From Amyelois transitella (taxonomy: Eukaryota > Arthropoda > Insecta > Lepidoptera > Pyralidae): a DNA stretch of 64,000 nucleotides. The translations under genes were made by a program, and so were the position numbers. The stretch lies in assembly GCF_032362555.1 (NCBI RefSeq), contig NC_083518.1, positions 4,786,501 to 4,850,500 on the forward strand, written 5' to 3'. Of this stretch, positions 22,611 to 35,100 are shown one piece after another; position 1 is the stretch's first letter; each line of letters begins with the position of its first letter. Under the pieces are notes generated by a model. That model was not told where the DNA came from. It searched no databases and saw only the letters and a program-made list of their open reading frames with translations.

Positions 22611-22884
22611 TATATTTCCTTTTAGTGTAATGAATCAAATAATTGAGATTTGGCTTATAGTTTTAATTGAAAAACTGAGTTGCTTGTCTTATCGAGAATA
22701 ATTTCGATTAATATCCGAAACAGAAGACCGTAAGTAAATAATCTTATTTAATTACCTAGATACTATTATTTCCTCACATAGGAGCTAGAATAACTTTATT
22801 TACATTTTTTATTATCATTCACGAAAATACAGCGAGCGTAAACTTTGTGAGAAACCCTGCATTTATGAAACTAGATGCGTAACC

Positions 22885-23065
22885 ATGATCGATCAAATAC
22901 GGATTAGGTTTTTCTGCAAAGGTTGCGGAGGGTAGATGGGAGTCGTTTCGTGTAAAAACTTGACTCACCCAATCCAGGGTCCATGATCATAGGCATACCC
23001 CGGGCTTCCCTCCAGAGTTGTGAGGTTGCAACGGGGACTAAAAGCCAGGAAGAAGATTTTGTAAG
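22885..23065 (+). repeat. Dispersed repeat family 'GTTTCGTGTAAAAAC', best copy
   Basis: It reads 'gatgggagtcgtttcgtgta', 'tgactcacccaatccagggt', 'ccatgatcataggcatac', 'cggggactaaaagccaggaa'. Related copies are at 44048-44190, 46254-46490 and 60196-60300. Function and class are unknown to me; it behaves as an interspersed repeat. Confidence 0.6.
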
Positions 23066-23127
23066 GAAATATATATATTTTATTACAACAATATAAATAA
23101 AACGTCGTCGCATTTTTATTAACAAAA

Positions 23128-23133
23128 TTTTAT
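23128..23133 (-). terminator. Polyadenylation signal of mRpL49
   Basis: AATAAA on the minus strand, 50 bp after the mL49 stop, with a second one at 23115-23120. Confidence 0.6.
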
Positions 23134-23182
23134 TGGAAATCTAAGTACTATGACAGACATTACATGCATACATGCAAGCACC

Positions 23183-23650
23183 TTATAACCCTTTAGAATA
23201 GGCCCATTCTTTCAAATCATTTACGTAATCCCCTTTTACTTCAATGGTCCTTGTTAATTCATGGACTCTTGTTTCTATATATTTTTGGTGCTTAGTTTTT
23301 AAAAGGGCCTTTACTTCATCATTCAATAGCCATATGTCACCTTCAATTTTTCTTATTTCTGATATTTTACGTTGACCACGGTGTGACAATTGTAAATAAA
23401 TTGGAACGTCATGATATTTATTTCTAGGAAGAAAGTAGGGCAAATTTATAGATTCTTCTTTTTGAGGTACAAAGCCAGATGGATATTTATCCTTGGGTTT
23501 TAATTGAGGAATGTTTTCAAAAGGCAACAATCGTTCTACGTAAGTCCATTCTGGGGGTTTCTTCACTACTTCAAATTCGTATTGTTCTTTTATTTTATGA
23601 ACAAATGGCGAATGCGCATAATTTGAATATTTCCTTGGGTAAAATGTTAC
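23183..23650 (-). CDS. mRpL49: mL49 exon 2
   Basis: The acceptor tttgtttcag is followed by GTAACATTTTACCC (VTFYPRK), in frame with exon 1. It has 155 codons then TAA at the 3' end. The upstream ATG TTT CAG that extends the frame to 23659 is intronic, not the start. Confidence 0.93.
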   Translation of the reverse strand, partial: VTFYPRKYSNYAHSPFVHKIKEQYEFEVVKKPPEWTYVERLLPFENIPQLKPKDKYPSGFVPQKEESINLPYFLPRNKYHDVPIYLQLSHRGQRKISEIRKIEGDIWLLNDEVKALLKTKHQKYIETRVHELTRTIEVKGDYVNDLKEWAYSKGL

Positions 23651-24212
23651 CTGAAACAAAATAAAATTCTTATAATAACTTCCAATTCACAACTTCATTT
23701 TAAATTACTTCAATTTCGTTACAATTTACTTTCATAAATATTTATATTCTATGTATTTAATGTATAGGCAAGAGGTCTTAGTAATATTGCCTTTTTTATT
23801 CAAAGATTCAAAGATGCCCAAAACAGCACATTTTAATATCAGGATATAGATAACCTATAAATAAGTATTTACATAATTTTAACAACCCTTTTCATATACC
23901 CCTTAATTAAAATTAAATCAATTTAGAAATTTGTGAACCGTTGAAAAAACACAATAATAATGAGTAAAAAAATTAATTATGGCCATTTTACAAAGCTAAC
24001 TTGTTGCGCAAGGTGTACTACCATAATACTGTCACATGTTGTGGTCAAAGCGACATTTTAACGCCGCAGCAGTAAAAACAGAATAAAATAATTACCGATT
24101 GTGTTTCTTGAGTGATTTTTGTACCCAAATCAGTTGAGTTGTTCAGGATTCGTCCAGTTTTTCCAACAAAAACTCGTGCAAACGCGCACTGTGAGCGCAA
24201 CACCGTCGCCAT
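23183..24212 (-). CDS. mRpL49: Mitochondrial ribosomal protein mL49 (whole gene)
   Basis: This is a subunit of the large mitochondrial ribosomal subunit (mL49, Img2-type fold), nucleus-encoded and imported into the matrix. Two exons: 24212-24096 and 23650-23183, joined phase 0 to 194 residues. Exon 1 starts MATVLRSQCAFARVFVGKTG. It is basic and lacks acidic residues until position 28, as expected of a mitochondrial presequence. Exon 2 carries the family core: VERLLPFENIPQLKPKDKYP, then INLPYFLPRNKYHDVPIYLQ, then IRKIEGDIWLLNDEV and a C-terminal WAYSKGL. Human MRPL49 has VERLLP, NLPYFVRRSRMHNIPVY, IRKVEGDIWALQKDV and AWLLEKGF in the same order. The family is about 166 residues; the N-terminus is longer here. 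It is divergent with the large (+) gene. Confidence 0.95.
24096..24212 (-). CDS. mRpL49: mL49 exon 1 (presequence)
   Basis: It has 39 codons from ATG at 24212 (context aaaATGGCG) to the donor TCG|GTAATT. It was too short to be noticed as an independent ORF. Phase 0 at the junction gives ...ETQS-VTFYPRK. Confidence 0.9.
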
Positions 24213-24282
24213 TTTGAATAGCGAATAGAGCGAATTGCTACAAGAGCAATAAGAACTATATTATTCGTTTCGAAGGAAACAT
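24213..24282. promoter_or_regulatory. Divergent promoter between mRpL49 and the large (+) gene
   Basis: Only about 70 bp separate the mL49 start codon from the ATGGCGGAC motif at 24283, near the likely 5' end of the (+) transcript. Both sides carry the CCAT/ATGGCGGC-type word typical of housekeeping promoters. A shared bidirectional promoter is inferred. Confidence 0.55.
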
Positions 24283-25255
24283 TATGGCGGACGCCTGTAT
24301 ACACTTGGGCTTTTCAAAAATCGTTTTCTAAGTTTAATCGCGTGTTTATATTGAACTTTTTCGTATATTATGGTGTATTGTGTGTCCAATTAACTATTTA
24401 TTGTGGTTTTTGGAGATTCCATTGGATAATTGGTGAGTATTTTGTGAGGACATATCAGAGGTGCGCCACGGCTAGGGAAATGATTTGGTGCTTTCGTTCG
24501 ACGCACACGCACTCGCTCAGCTGTAGGTGGCGTTAGGTGTCACTCGGCCGAACCAGCACCAAAACATCGAGTTTTTCATGAGTTTTCCGGCGCGATTTTC
24601 CAAGCAACTATCAATGTAAACAACTTTTTGCTTCACTAATAACTTAACTGTAGCTTAGTGACACAATGTATTTATATTTAATCAGAACAATTGATAAAAT
24701 AATGCTTTTTTGCGCGAAGATGTTGGGACTCGTTTTTGTTTATAATGATTTCAATTTTCATGGGAATTAAGCCAAAATGAGGCATAAATAAGTGCCTATT
24801 ACATTTTATTTTAGTTACGAATGCTTATTAAATTTTAATTCTCATTATTTGAACAGAGATTCAAAGGTGATTCTTTAGTGTAATTTCACACTTTTTTGAA
24901 AACCAAATTACGATCTTCCGAAGTCTTTATGATGTTATTTTTTAATTTCAGGTCCAAATGGAATGCTATGATGACATGTTTTGTCTCAGTCATTTATGAA
25001 CAGTCATTAACCAATCCACCAATATACAAGGTTATTTTGGTGGTGTCTGCTTAGATAAGAGCTTTACATAGTGTGATAGGTACATAGGCAGAAGAGATTG
25101 TTAACCTGCCACTGAAGGGAAATTCTGGAAGGAGCCCTTACAAGCATAATCGCAATTTGGTGATTAATCTTAGATCATCTAAAACAATTAAAGCTGAGCA
25201 GCAGCCTTTACCTGATGTCGGAGCAACAGGGACTTCTCCCACCACACATTCCAAC
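24283..25255 (+). other. 5' leader of the large (+) gene
   Basis: It contains short upstream ORFs (a 15-codon one from 24283). A good donor TTG|GTGAGT follows 24432 and an acceptor tttaatttcag ends at 24951. An exon from 24952 could start translation at ATG 24968 (MMTCFVSVIYEQ...) and continue, if a 57-nt intron (25031-25087) is removed, into the open frame that begins at 25088. Otherwise the first in-frame ATG is 25256. The real 5' structure needs transcript data. Confidence 0.4.
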
Positions 25256-28200
25256 ATGAAAACTAAGCAGTCCAAGGAGGAGTCTGACAAGAGCATCGAT
25301 GAGGACACTGTAATAGAACCCAAGACTCGAGCTCGCAAGAAAGCCTCAGACTTAAATGAAGATGACAAAAACAAACCTACTCAGGAAGAACCCAAAACAT
25401 CCAAAGACACCAAGAAACCTGTAAATAAACCCAAAGCGGTAGTGAAGAAACGGCCCCTGGGCATCAGAAAGACCCTTAGGGGCAAAAAACCTGTGGCAAT
25501 CAAGGATAAGATAAAAACAATTGTCAAACAAACAGCCAAAAGAGGAAGAAAACCAGCTGTGAAGCCGGATCCTGATAGTTCAGGAGACAAGACAACAATC
25601 CCTTTGATTCCTGCATCGGAAATAAAAAAGGAGCCAATTGAAGAAGTGACTTCTAATTCTAGGTCATCCAGCCCTAAAACAGCTGGTCGTAGACAAAGAC
25701 TCAGTTCAGATATGATTATGATGAAATCTGTACTTGCCGACTCACCTACCAGCCTAGTGCTTGGACCACGCACAAGCCCATATTCCATGCGCTCTGAAAG
25801 AAGCAATAGTCCATTGCTCACTGATGCCAAAAATCTTCGAAGTGGGAAGCCTAGAAAAGTAAAAAATAATTTATTAAATGAAGTTGTAATGAAAGAGCAA
25901 AAGAAGCGAAGACGTCTTCTATCAGATTCAAAGGCTGCAGATGCTTCTGATAATACTGATGAATGCAAAAAGCTAAAAAGGGGTCGCTCTTGCTCTCGGG
26001 ATGGCAGTGAAATTTCAAAAAGCTCAGATGTCACTGAATCTGACATAAGTCTAAATGAAACCTTTAATGACAGTGATGGTAAGGAACTCAACAAAAAATT
26101 AGATAAATCTAAGACTGACCTAGATGTAGATATTGAAAGTAATGTACAGATCTCGACAACTGAAAAAGTGCCTTCTCTTAATGTTGACTCCAATATAGCC
26201 GAAACCAAGCAGAATGCGGAACCTAGCTGCCTAGCAAATAAAAAGAATAATAAGGAAAAATTGAGCTTAAAAAGAAGTACTTCATTAGATTCTGACAACA
26301 ATAATAGTAATAGAATAAAATTAAATTCATCTGACATGGAAGAAAAAATTTTAAAGACTGAAACTGATACGCTTTTTAAAGCCCGTAGTAGTATATTGAC
26401 TAGTATGTCCAAAACTTTTAATTCAAAAGAAATGTCAAAAAATATTCGAAAAGCACGGAGAGGGCGGAAAGCTATGGCAGCATCTCGCACCAATTCCACT
26501 TGTTCAAACACTTCTCCAATCAAAGCCTGCACAACCAGCAATATAAATAGCGATGCAGCTGATGACAAAGGCGAAACTATTGAGACTTTATCTAAAGAGA
26601 TTGATGATCTCATTAATGATCTGGACCAACATATAGACAAAGATGTTGAGGAAATGTCTACATCAACTCTAGCTGAAAACACACCTGAACAATTACAGGC
26701 AAAAACGGTTTCAAAATTCTATGGATTATCCAAGCCATTAGGGGATAATAATAGTATAGCAACTCCTGATACACCAATAAAAGATAAAGAATCTGTTACT
26801 TCTCTGACCAATGAAACTACACCATCTAAGACTGATGATAGTGAGAATATTAGACTTCATTATGAGGATTCTGCTGAAAAATCAACAGATGGTAGCAAAA
26901 TTGAAATACCATTTAAATGCAAACCAGTAGTAGCAAGTATAGACAAATTAATGGATAGACTGAAAGAATTTGAGGAATTTGATAAGAAAAGACAGAGACA
27001 GGAATCCGAATCAAAGTCAAATGAAAGCAAACCTATGATGGTTACAAATGATGTTGTATTGATCACTAAATCTGGTGCCGACATAAAACCATTGAAAGAC
27101 ATTCAATCTGTTCGATCTCCTGAGAGGCCAATTGAGAAAGAAAATGTTCTCAGTTGTTTTGAAAATAATTCCGCTATTTCAATTGTCAAAAGAGACCAAG
27201 TAAGAAAATCAACAGATGTTGACCTTCCAAACTCTGTTACATTAATTAAGAGGAACAGTATCAGCGCGCGCAAAGAATCCACAAGCTCCAACCATTCAAA
27301 GGAATCTGATGCTATCAGCATATTTGAGAAATCTCTAGGCAAAGATGTGACTTTAACTGAAATAAAGAAATCTGTAGATAAATCTGCTCCAATTACGCAA
27401 GTGGATATACATCAATATGCGACCTTGCAACCAAACCAGAATCAAAGCTTAGCAGGAGTTGTCATAGACTCCAATCAAATATCCATACTCCCACGGATGG
27501 TCAATGATGCTAAGATCAATAGCGGTAACGATATTAAAGTAATAACTAAACGCAAATCTAGAGAATCGTTGTCAAGTAAATCTGCAGAAACTACTTCCGA
27601 TCCTAATGATGAAAAAATGGCCACATTAGAAAAAATTAAGTCACCACAGCACCCAATGAGTTCAGCAGCAATTTCAATTACTCCTGCCCCAGTCGCTATG
27701 AAGTCTGAAGAAATGCAGCCATTAGAAGCAGAAGCACTGCCCCCACCTCAAGTGGAACCAAAATCGGTGTCCGAAGACACATCTATGACAACAGAACTCT
27801 CAAAAACTGATAGCACCGACATGACCAGCGTTACTGTAATTGATACTGAAGAGCCTGTGGCAATCAATGTTCTGCCGACAGTGTCTGTTAAAGGTGAAAG
27901 GAAAAACGAAACTGTAACAACCACTGAAGCAACTACAGTTGAAAAAATGAGTGTTGATGAGAAATCCATTGAGACTGATGTTAAACCTGAAGCCAAGGCT
28001 AAAGAAGGCACAGAAAAGACAGCAGAAATAACTAGTATAATACCTGAAATGCTCAAGACTCCCGAAATCGCAAAAATTGTAAAGGCTAGGAGCAAATCGG
28101 CTCGCAATTCAATCGAAAGTCAGCCAGGACCAAGCAATATTTTGCACGAATCACCGGAAAGTCGGGAACGCAAAGAAGCAATATTGCGGACACTTGGTCT

Positions 28201-28489
28201 ATTGACACACAAGGCGGCGAAAGAGGCTAAGATAGAAAAGCAAAAAGAAAAAGAACGTATTTACAATAGTAATAAGAATAAGACTAGTAAGGCGGGATCA
28301 GGTGATTATACGGGGACTTTGAAGACTGTGATTAAGTTGAATCGTACCTCGGGAGAAAGAGATAAGAAGAAGTATAGGAGTTCGCTGAAGATGACCTTCC
28401 AGAAGAGTAAGCACCGCTCCGGGAAGTCCGCGCCGGAGGGCGAGGCCGCAGAGGAGGAAGCCGCCTACTACACCATTGAAAAGCGTGAG
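25256..28489 (+). CDS. Large gene, exon with disordered N-terminal half
   Basis: It encodes about 1078 residues in one exon, ending at the donor CGTGAG|GTGAGA after phase 0. The open frame extends upstream to 25088 without an ATG (residues AEEIVNLPLKGNSGRSPYK...), so an N-terminal extension through an upstream exon is likely. Serine-rich basic stretches are frequent (for example RSSSPKTAGRRQR). The frame continues past the donor to 28654, but those residues are intronic. Confidence 0.85.
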
Positions 28490-31400
28490 GTGAGAATTAT
28501 TATTGACCAGAATATACTTATAGTTATAATTCTTTCTTACTATTACTCATCTAGGAATATACCATACCAAATTTCAGCTGCCTGCGCCCAATGGTGGGTT
28601 GTACCTTGTCTGCCAGTTAGTCAGTTAGTGACGCTAAATATTTATATTAGATAGATAGAGAGTAGAGTGTTTTCATTTAAAATAGAAGAAAACAAGGCGT
28701 CCCTGTTTTCCAAGACAATTTGTTTAATGGAGAAATATAATATTTAATGGCGTAGTTTACCTTGCAGTAAATAATATATAATAAATAGTATATCACTTAC
28801 ATAAAGTGCACAAATTATCCCTGTGGTGGGTCAGACATATGCCACATGTAACTCATACTTCCACACAAAATTTGACAGTCTGTTTATTGTGCTTCCACTG
28901 CTTTACCGCTAGACTGATTTATAAAAATTGCAATAGAAGTATAGTTTAAGATCCGACATCAATCATTTTTCGCGAGGAAAGTAGTTTTTTATTTTTCTTA
29001 ATTTAACAGCTTACTTAAAGCTCATAATGCAGTAGCATGGTGTCACAGTCAGCTGTGTAGCAAATAACAGTTGCATAATTGACATGATATGAATAAATTA
29101 TCTTCAAGTACTTTGTAAAGACATTGAAATTTAAGTGCAACCGTTTGTATCCATTTCGGTTGTTTTGGCACATCCATTTATTTAAGAGACTTTTAGAGTT
29201 ACCTATCAAAGTCATTTTAAGTGAAAATAATATTACAATGCCTAATTATGTAGATTCAGTACTTGCAATGAACACACTGCTCAGATTTTCCTACCTTTCT
29301 ATCAATAGGCATTCCCGACTGCATTCTTAAGAAATTATTTCTAATTTGTAGATCTGCAGATAAATGCATAAAAAGAAACCCTAAGCCTAACATTTAACGG
29401 CTAACTGATTCACACTCTGGGTTGATGCACTTTTAATTCACTAAAGTTATTATTTTATAAACCACCAAAAATATTTTTTGTTAGTTCAATGATTCAGCCT
29501 ATGTATTGGCCTCCTCTACCACTCGCATATTTTAATTCCCTTTTTTCCATTCCCATAAGAATTCTGGATAAATGGTGCTACCCAAAACTCCACAAGGAAC
29601 TTGTGTACAACATGTTGGCTTCCTATGATCCATATTTGTAACAATAATTTCCGCATATTGTGTTGAATGATGATCAAAGTGTATTTTACTACAATTGATT
29701 ATTTTTGTCCACAGAGCGGCGCCGGCGCAACATCCGATGGTGGGCACAGAAAGTCACATTACAGTAATCGCCTTAACAGCCATGGTGTGTGGACACATAC
29801 ACTCACCCTTAACTTATTAACTTTGCGCACGCGACTATCAGACCTTTATATTATTATTCTTTAGTAAATTATATATATGCAATCTATTTTTGTGTGTCGT
29901 GACGTGCTGCAGTTATTTATTTATTCTGATTGAAATATAATGGTAGATTTTAATGTCAATATGTGATCGCCTGCGCTAAGTTTGAAGCATTAATTTGGTG
30001 CTATTGTTTAAAAATTACATATGACAAACATTGCAACAGCACTATCAGTAAAGGTATAATTAGAGCTTCGCAAACTTATTACAGAAACAATGATTTCAAG
30101 TAGTATTATGAATACTTAATTTTTAAATTATTACTTTCATTAAATTAGGGAAAAAAGGCTCTATTTATATACTATACTATTTTATATTTAAAGTTAATTA
30201 CTAATTAGATGATAACTTATGTCTTACTTGTGGGTTAAAGGTTAAACCATGATAACAGAAATGCAAAGTTCGTGAAGAACCAAGAAAAGTTTGCTTGCTA
30301 AAGTCGCTATAAACTCATACAAAATTGTAACAGTTCATCAATAAACTTGAGATCTCATGTAAGTCGAAAGCCTAGCAACCAGACACTATCTTTCTTAATT
30401 TTTCACCAGTAGGCCATCCAGCTAAGTGATTCAAAATGAAATATTTTACAAAGAACTTTCCTCTTCCATTTTTAAGTGAATAAAATCATGGAAACTTAAC
30501 AAATACATCTACACTTTGCACCTAATTGTTAACTCCACATAGTCTTGTAAAATATATATATAAAAACATAACATACTTAAGACTTACCAACTTATTTAAT
30601 TATCGTTAAGGATTACTAATACGTAACAGCACTCAAAATTTGCATGTCAATAACAATTTTATTCCTTTAGACCCAGAAGCCGCCCCGGAGCCCGTCGAGC
30701 CCAAAGAGACCCTAAACCTGGTGATACCAGAGAAGGCGTCGTCGTTCAGCATCCACCCTGGGCGGCTGTGCATGGACCAGTGCTTCTACTGCGGCGGCAA
30801 GTTCGGCCTGTTCGACACGCCATGCCATATCGCGCAGATGAAGAGCTCAGATAGACAGAAAAAAGTTTTGGATAGTAAGTCATTGTAGTTATTTCTCTCT
30901 ATAGTTTGTCGCAAAAAGGTAGGAAATAGAATAACAGATGTTGCGCCGTCAGGTATACAAAATTCGGTGCTGGGGATATCGTTATTTTAGATTTGTACAA
31001 ATAAAAAAATTGCGCAAAAATATTTGAGCGATTGAGGTGAGCTTAGCAGAGCGCGCCATTTGAGCCCGCAAACTGAACAACCCGCTTTTATAAGCGACAT
31101 GCAGGAGACATTTTGTTTTTGAATTTTAAGTTTAATGTCGTTGTAATAAGGTCGCTTTTTATTAAGTTTTTATTGTTTGATTCGGTGGTAAGATTTATAA
31201 AGTGTTACTACTTGTAACAAAATTAATCATTACATATCATAGCGGTTGTGTTCGCAGCAGTTCATCAAAGTTCGGCGTTCGATAGAAACAGCTAGTTAGA
31301 AATCACTTACTTGCTGTGAAATGATTTAACTTGAATGTACTTAAGAATGGTTTGATATTCGCGATATCATTCAGAGGACGAGATGGAGTGGTCTTCGTCT

Positions 31401-32086
31401 TCGTGGATTGATTCTTATCAAAATTACTGGAAATAGAATTTACACACAAAGAGGCTAGTAAGGGCAATCTTTTCTCTTTCACCCTAATTTATATCTGTAG
31501 CAGGGATTTAGATGCACATTGTCACAGTCAGGTAGTTCGTGTTGATACCACCTTACTGAGATAATGATGACAAGGTATTTGTCTGTTAAAAACCCGAGAT
31601 CTCAAAAAAGTTGGCTGAAGGAGATATTACAAGGCCGCCAGTTGTGCATTACCTAGTTTAAGATTGAAAAAATGAAAAATGAAAATGAAAAAAGATTTAT
31701 TTTTTCCACAACATACCAATATACCAAATTAAATTTATATTGGGAGGTGGACTGGAGCCTAAACTAGGTTAGACCTATATTTCAGGCCTCCAGGTCACCC
31801 ACCCGTGGCAAGAGAGGTTTAATAATACATAATATATTGTGTTCGAAGTTTTGTTGTGCAGGGAATTTATTTTCGTATTTATATTTGCCACAGACGAGGA
31901 GAAGCTGACGATAGACAGCTGCCTGTGCGACGCGTGCTACCGGCACGTGGACCGGCGCGCCAACTGCCCGTCCTACCGCAAGCGGCCGCTCGCCAAGCCC
32001 AACGACGCCCTGCTGCCCTCCCCAACACCGCCCGCGTAAGATTACCTCTCTCTCTCTCTTTCTCTCTCTCTTTCTTTCTCTCTCTT

Positions 32087-32118
<32 letters not shown>

Positions 32119-35100
32119 TCTTATATTATCTCAGGCTATCGATTATCATTGATTGATGAATTTCCAGTATCAATTTCTTTACCAAGTCTCACACGGTCTC
32201 CCACTTCTTCATTTTTCTGCTTTATAACCCGTTTTCCCTGTATCTCTCTCACACATTTGCTTGTCATGGTCCAAAAAGGACTCTTCGTCCTTTTGACTTA
32301 ACGCCTGCTTAATTTCGCCCTATACTTAACCCTTTTACATGTTCATAGTCAACCAGAGAAGCAGCCAAGCCCGCCAATGGAGGAGGAGAGCGACGAAGAC
32401 GGAGCGCCGTCGTTGGCCAGCGGGCGGCCCGCCACGTGTCACACGGAGGGCTGCAGCAGCCTGGCGGACAACTCCATCAGGAGGAAGTGGCTCATCAAGA
32501 TGAGGAACAGTGTCAACAAAGTGGTGAGTAGTTTTTGCAGAAAATACATAATTCTCTTCATCCAAAACTAGTGACTGTACAGTCAACAGTATATCGACCT
32601 TCCCAAATTCACTGTAAATTAACCTTTATTATCCCGTCTTAGAGTTCCATGCAGAGTAACTGGATATGCTAGTATCTATTGTTTTTATTCTTCAATATAT
32701 AAATGTAACCTAAATTTTGCTTATTATTTTCACATTATTAGTTGATGATGTTAGACAAATATTTACGACACAAAATCCTTAAACTTGCATATTTGAGCAC
32801 CCGTTATAATCTTAAATGTTAATGAGTCATACTCTGATTTCTACGCTACGGATCGTAGCAACTGCTAATAATTTTGACGATAAACCTATCTGAGGTTCTC
32901 AAGGTAGCTAGTTAGCATACAATAAATCCTTCATCGTCAATTTCTCCCTTCATAAAATGTGTTTCCCTCGCAGCTGAAGCTGAAATGCGACTACCCCGGG
33001 CTGCACACGATCCCGCTGTGCGGCGCGCACTACCGCTCGCTGTCGCCGCTCATGTCGTGCGTGCTGTGTCGCCGCAGGATCACCAAACTGCACAACGTGC
33101 ACTTCATACACCACGTGAGTACATTGCAGGCTACGGTCATGGTTACACATCCAGCGGACAGCCATTGGTTGGTATCTCAGAACTGGATGCAATTAAGCAA
33201 TGGGTATAATCTTTAATTATAAATGTGATAATAAGGAGTAAGTTGAGCGAAATGTACTGGAAACATAAATCAACAATTTGCCAAATATCGTTTAAGTAAG
33301 GTAGTTGTTTTTTATTGTTTTTTGCCTTTCGAAACGACCTTAATATTTGAGTCTTAATTTTCCATTTCAAACCCTGAGACGATTGCTAGCAGTGGTGCAT
33401 GTTGTTTTGGATGGGTTCCGTATTTTAAGAAAAGCTCTCCTCGCGTCCTAGTTTATATTTAAGTTTAGATTAAGTTTTTGTTCTTGTTTATTACTGTTAA
33501 ATCTTGAACATGGATCCAAAATTTTTATGTTATCTAGGAAACCCCGTAACAACTTCTATATCCCTTGCGTAGACAGTAGCGGTAGACAGCCAGCAGTCTT
33601 AAAAGGACTGAAAGGCCACGTTCAACCATATAGCCTTTTGATGGAATTGAGATAAATGTATCCTTTTCGCTCGTAGTTTTGCCCCTTTTTTGAAGCATAT
33701 TGATGTGTGAGCGTGACTCCAGGGCTACGCGGAGCTGAACCCGCTGCTGGCGGCGGCGGGCGTGCCGGCGCAGTTCCGCGAGCGGCCGCTGCTGTGCAAG
33801 GTGTGCCGCGCCTACTGCTCGCTGCTGCAGCGCGCCGGCCGCGCCGCGCTCGCCGACCCGCAGGCGCGCGGCTACACGCGCAAGTACGTATGCTCTCTCT
33901 CTCTCCCTCTCTCTCTTGTAGTGCTCACTAGTTTTTATTTTAGGTATTTGTTTATTTATCTACAATAAATTTAAAAAAAAATTTTTTTTATTTATTGTTA
34001 TGGGATAGTTCAATATCACTTAATAATTGTCTTATCTTTTGGTTTCACAATATCGCTTGACGTCAAAAAAATTACAACAATGACATTAAGAATTTGACAA
34101 AAGATGAACTTTGTATATGTTTGGACTACTTCCCTATACTGCCCTAACTACTAAGGGATTGGGGAAATAGATTAATAAAGAGTGTTCAACATAGGAAACT
34201 AGTATAATGAGGAGTAAGAGGCAATATTTACAAGGTATAGGAGCCTTATTTATAATATATAGTATATAAGAATAAGTTAGTGATCTTATAAAAAAGAATA
34301 TACAATTACAATGTGATATTGAACATTTTCAATTTATAAGTAACGCTTACGCAGTGTTGCCCGCATATGAAGCGGGTTTAGTTCTTGCTTTGCATGAACA
34401 CACTTGTTATTTCTAAAGAAGATATCTATAGAATATAAATTAACATCAAGATCTATCCCATAACTCAAGCTTGGGTTGTGTCTTGTATGTATATTTTTTT
34501 ACTATCAAATCATATAAAAAGATAAAGCACTAATATATATAAAAAGACAAACACCATGTGTAAGTACTCACTAAATTTATACTACTTTTTCTTTTCAACA
34601 GGTTACTTGAAATATACAACATAGAAGCACCACCAGAGTCGGAAAATGATGCAGACGAAGCCAAGATGATACAAGAGGAAGCCAACGCCAGCTTCAAGCA
34701 GAAGAAGAAACAGCGCACCAAGTCCAAACAGAGAAAGTCCACAGAACCAGAAAAAGGTGATAGCGAGTCTTCAGAAAGAACCACTCCTCACGATGAAGGT
34801 TCTCCTGAAAAGGCCAAAGAAGACAGCAATGATGGACAGAAACCTATAACTATTGAACAAAAAGCAGTGACAGTAGAACAGAAGATGGTACAACCATTAG
34901 AAGAAGATATTGAAAGTCTCATATCTTCAAACAAAATATTAGTACCAGGAGCTGTGAAACCACCGGAACCAACGCACAGTGATGAATCAGACGTTTACGA
35001 CTTTGAAGCTCCTATATTAGATAAGCAGACTGAATTACAGTACTTACTACAGAAACAGAACAATCCTGCGCAGTTCCTGCAGAAGCCTGCGAATTTGACG

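Noticed and set aside
25381..26682. 433-codon minus-strand ORF (and smaller ones at 26860-28107)
   Set aside because: It is the antisense shadow of the long (+) exon. Leu/Ser/Val-rich composition mirrors the Lys/Ser/Asp-rich sense frame, and splice evidence supports only the plus strand.
31839..32152. Longer ORFs around the exon 31894-32035
   Set aside because: They extend into intron sequence upstream of a clear acceptor or into the TC microsatellite after the donor.
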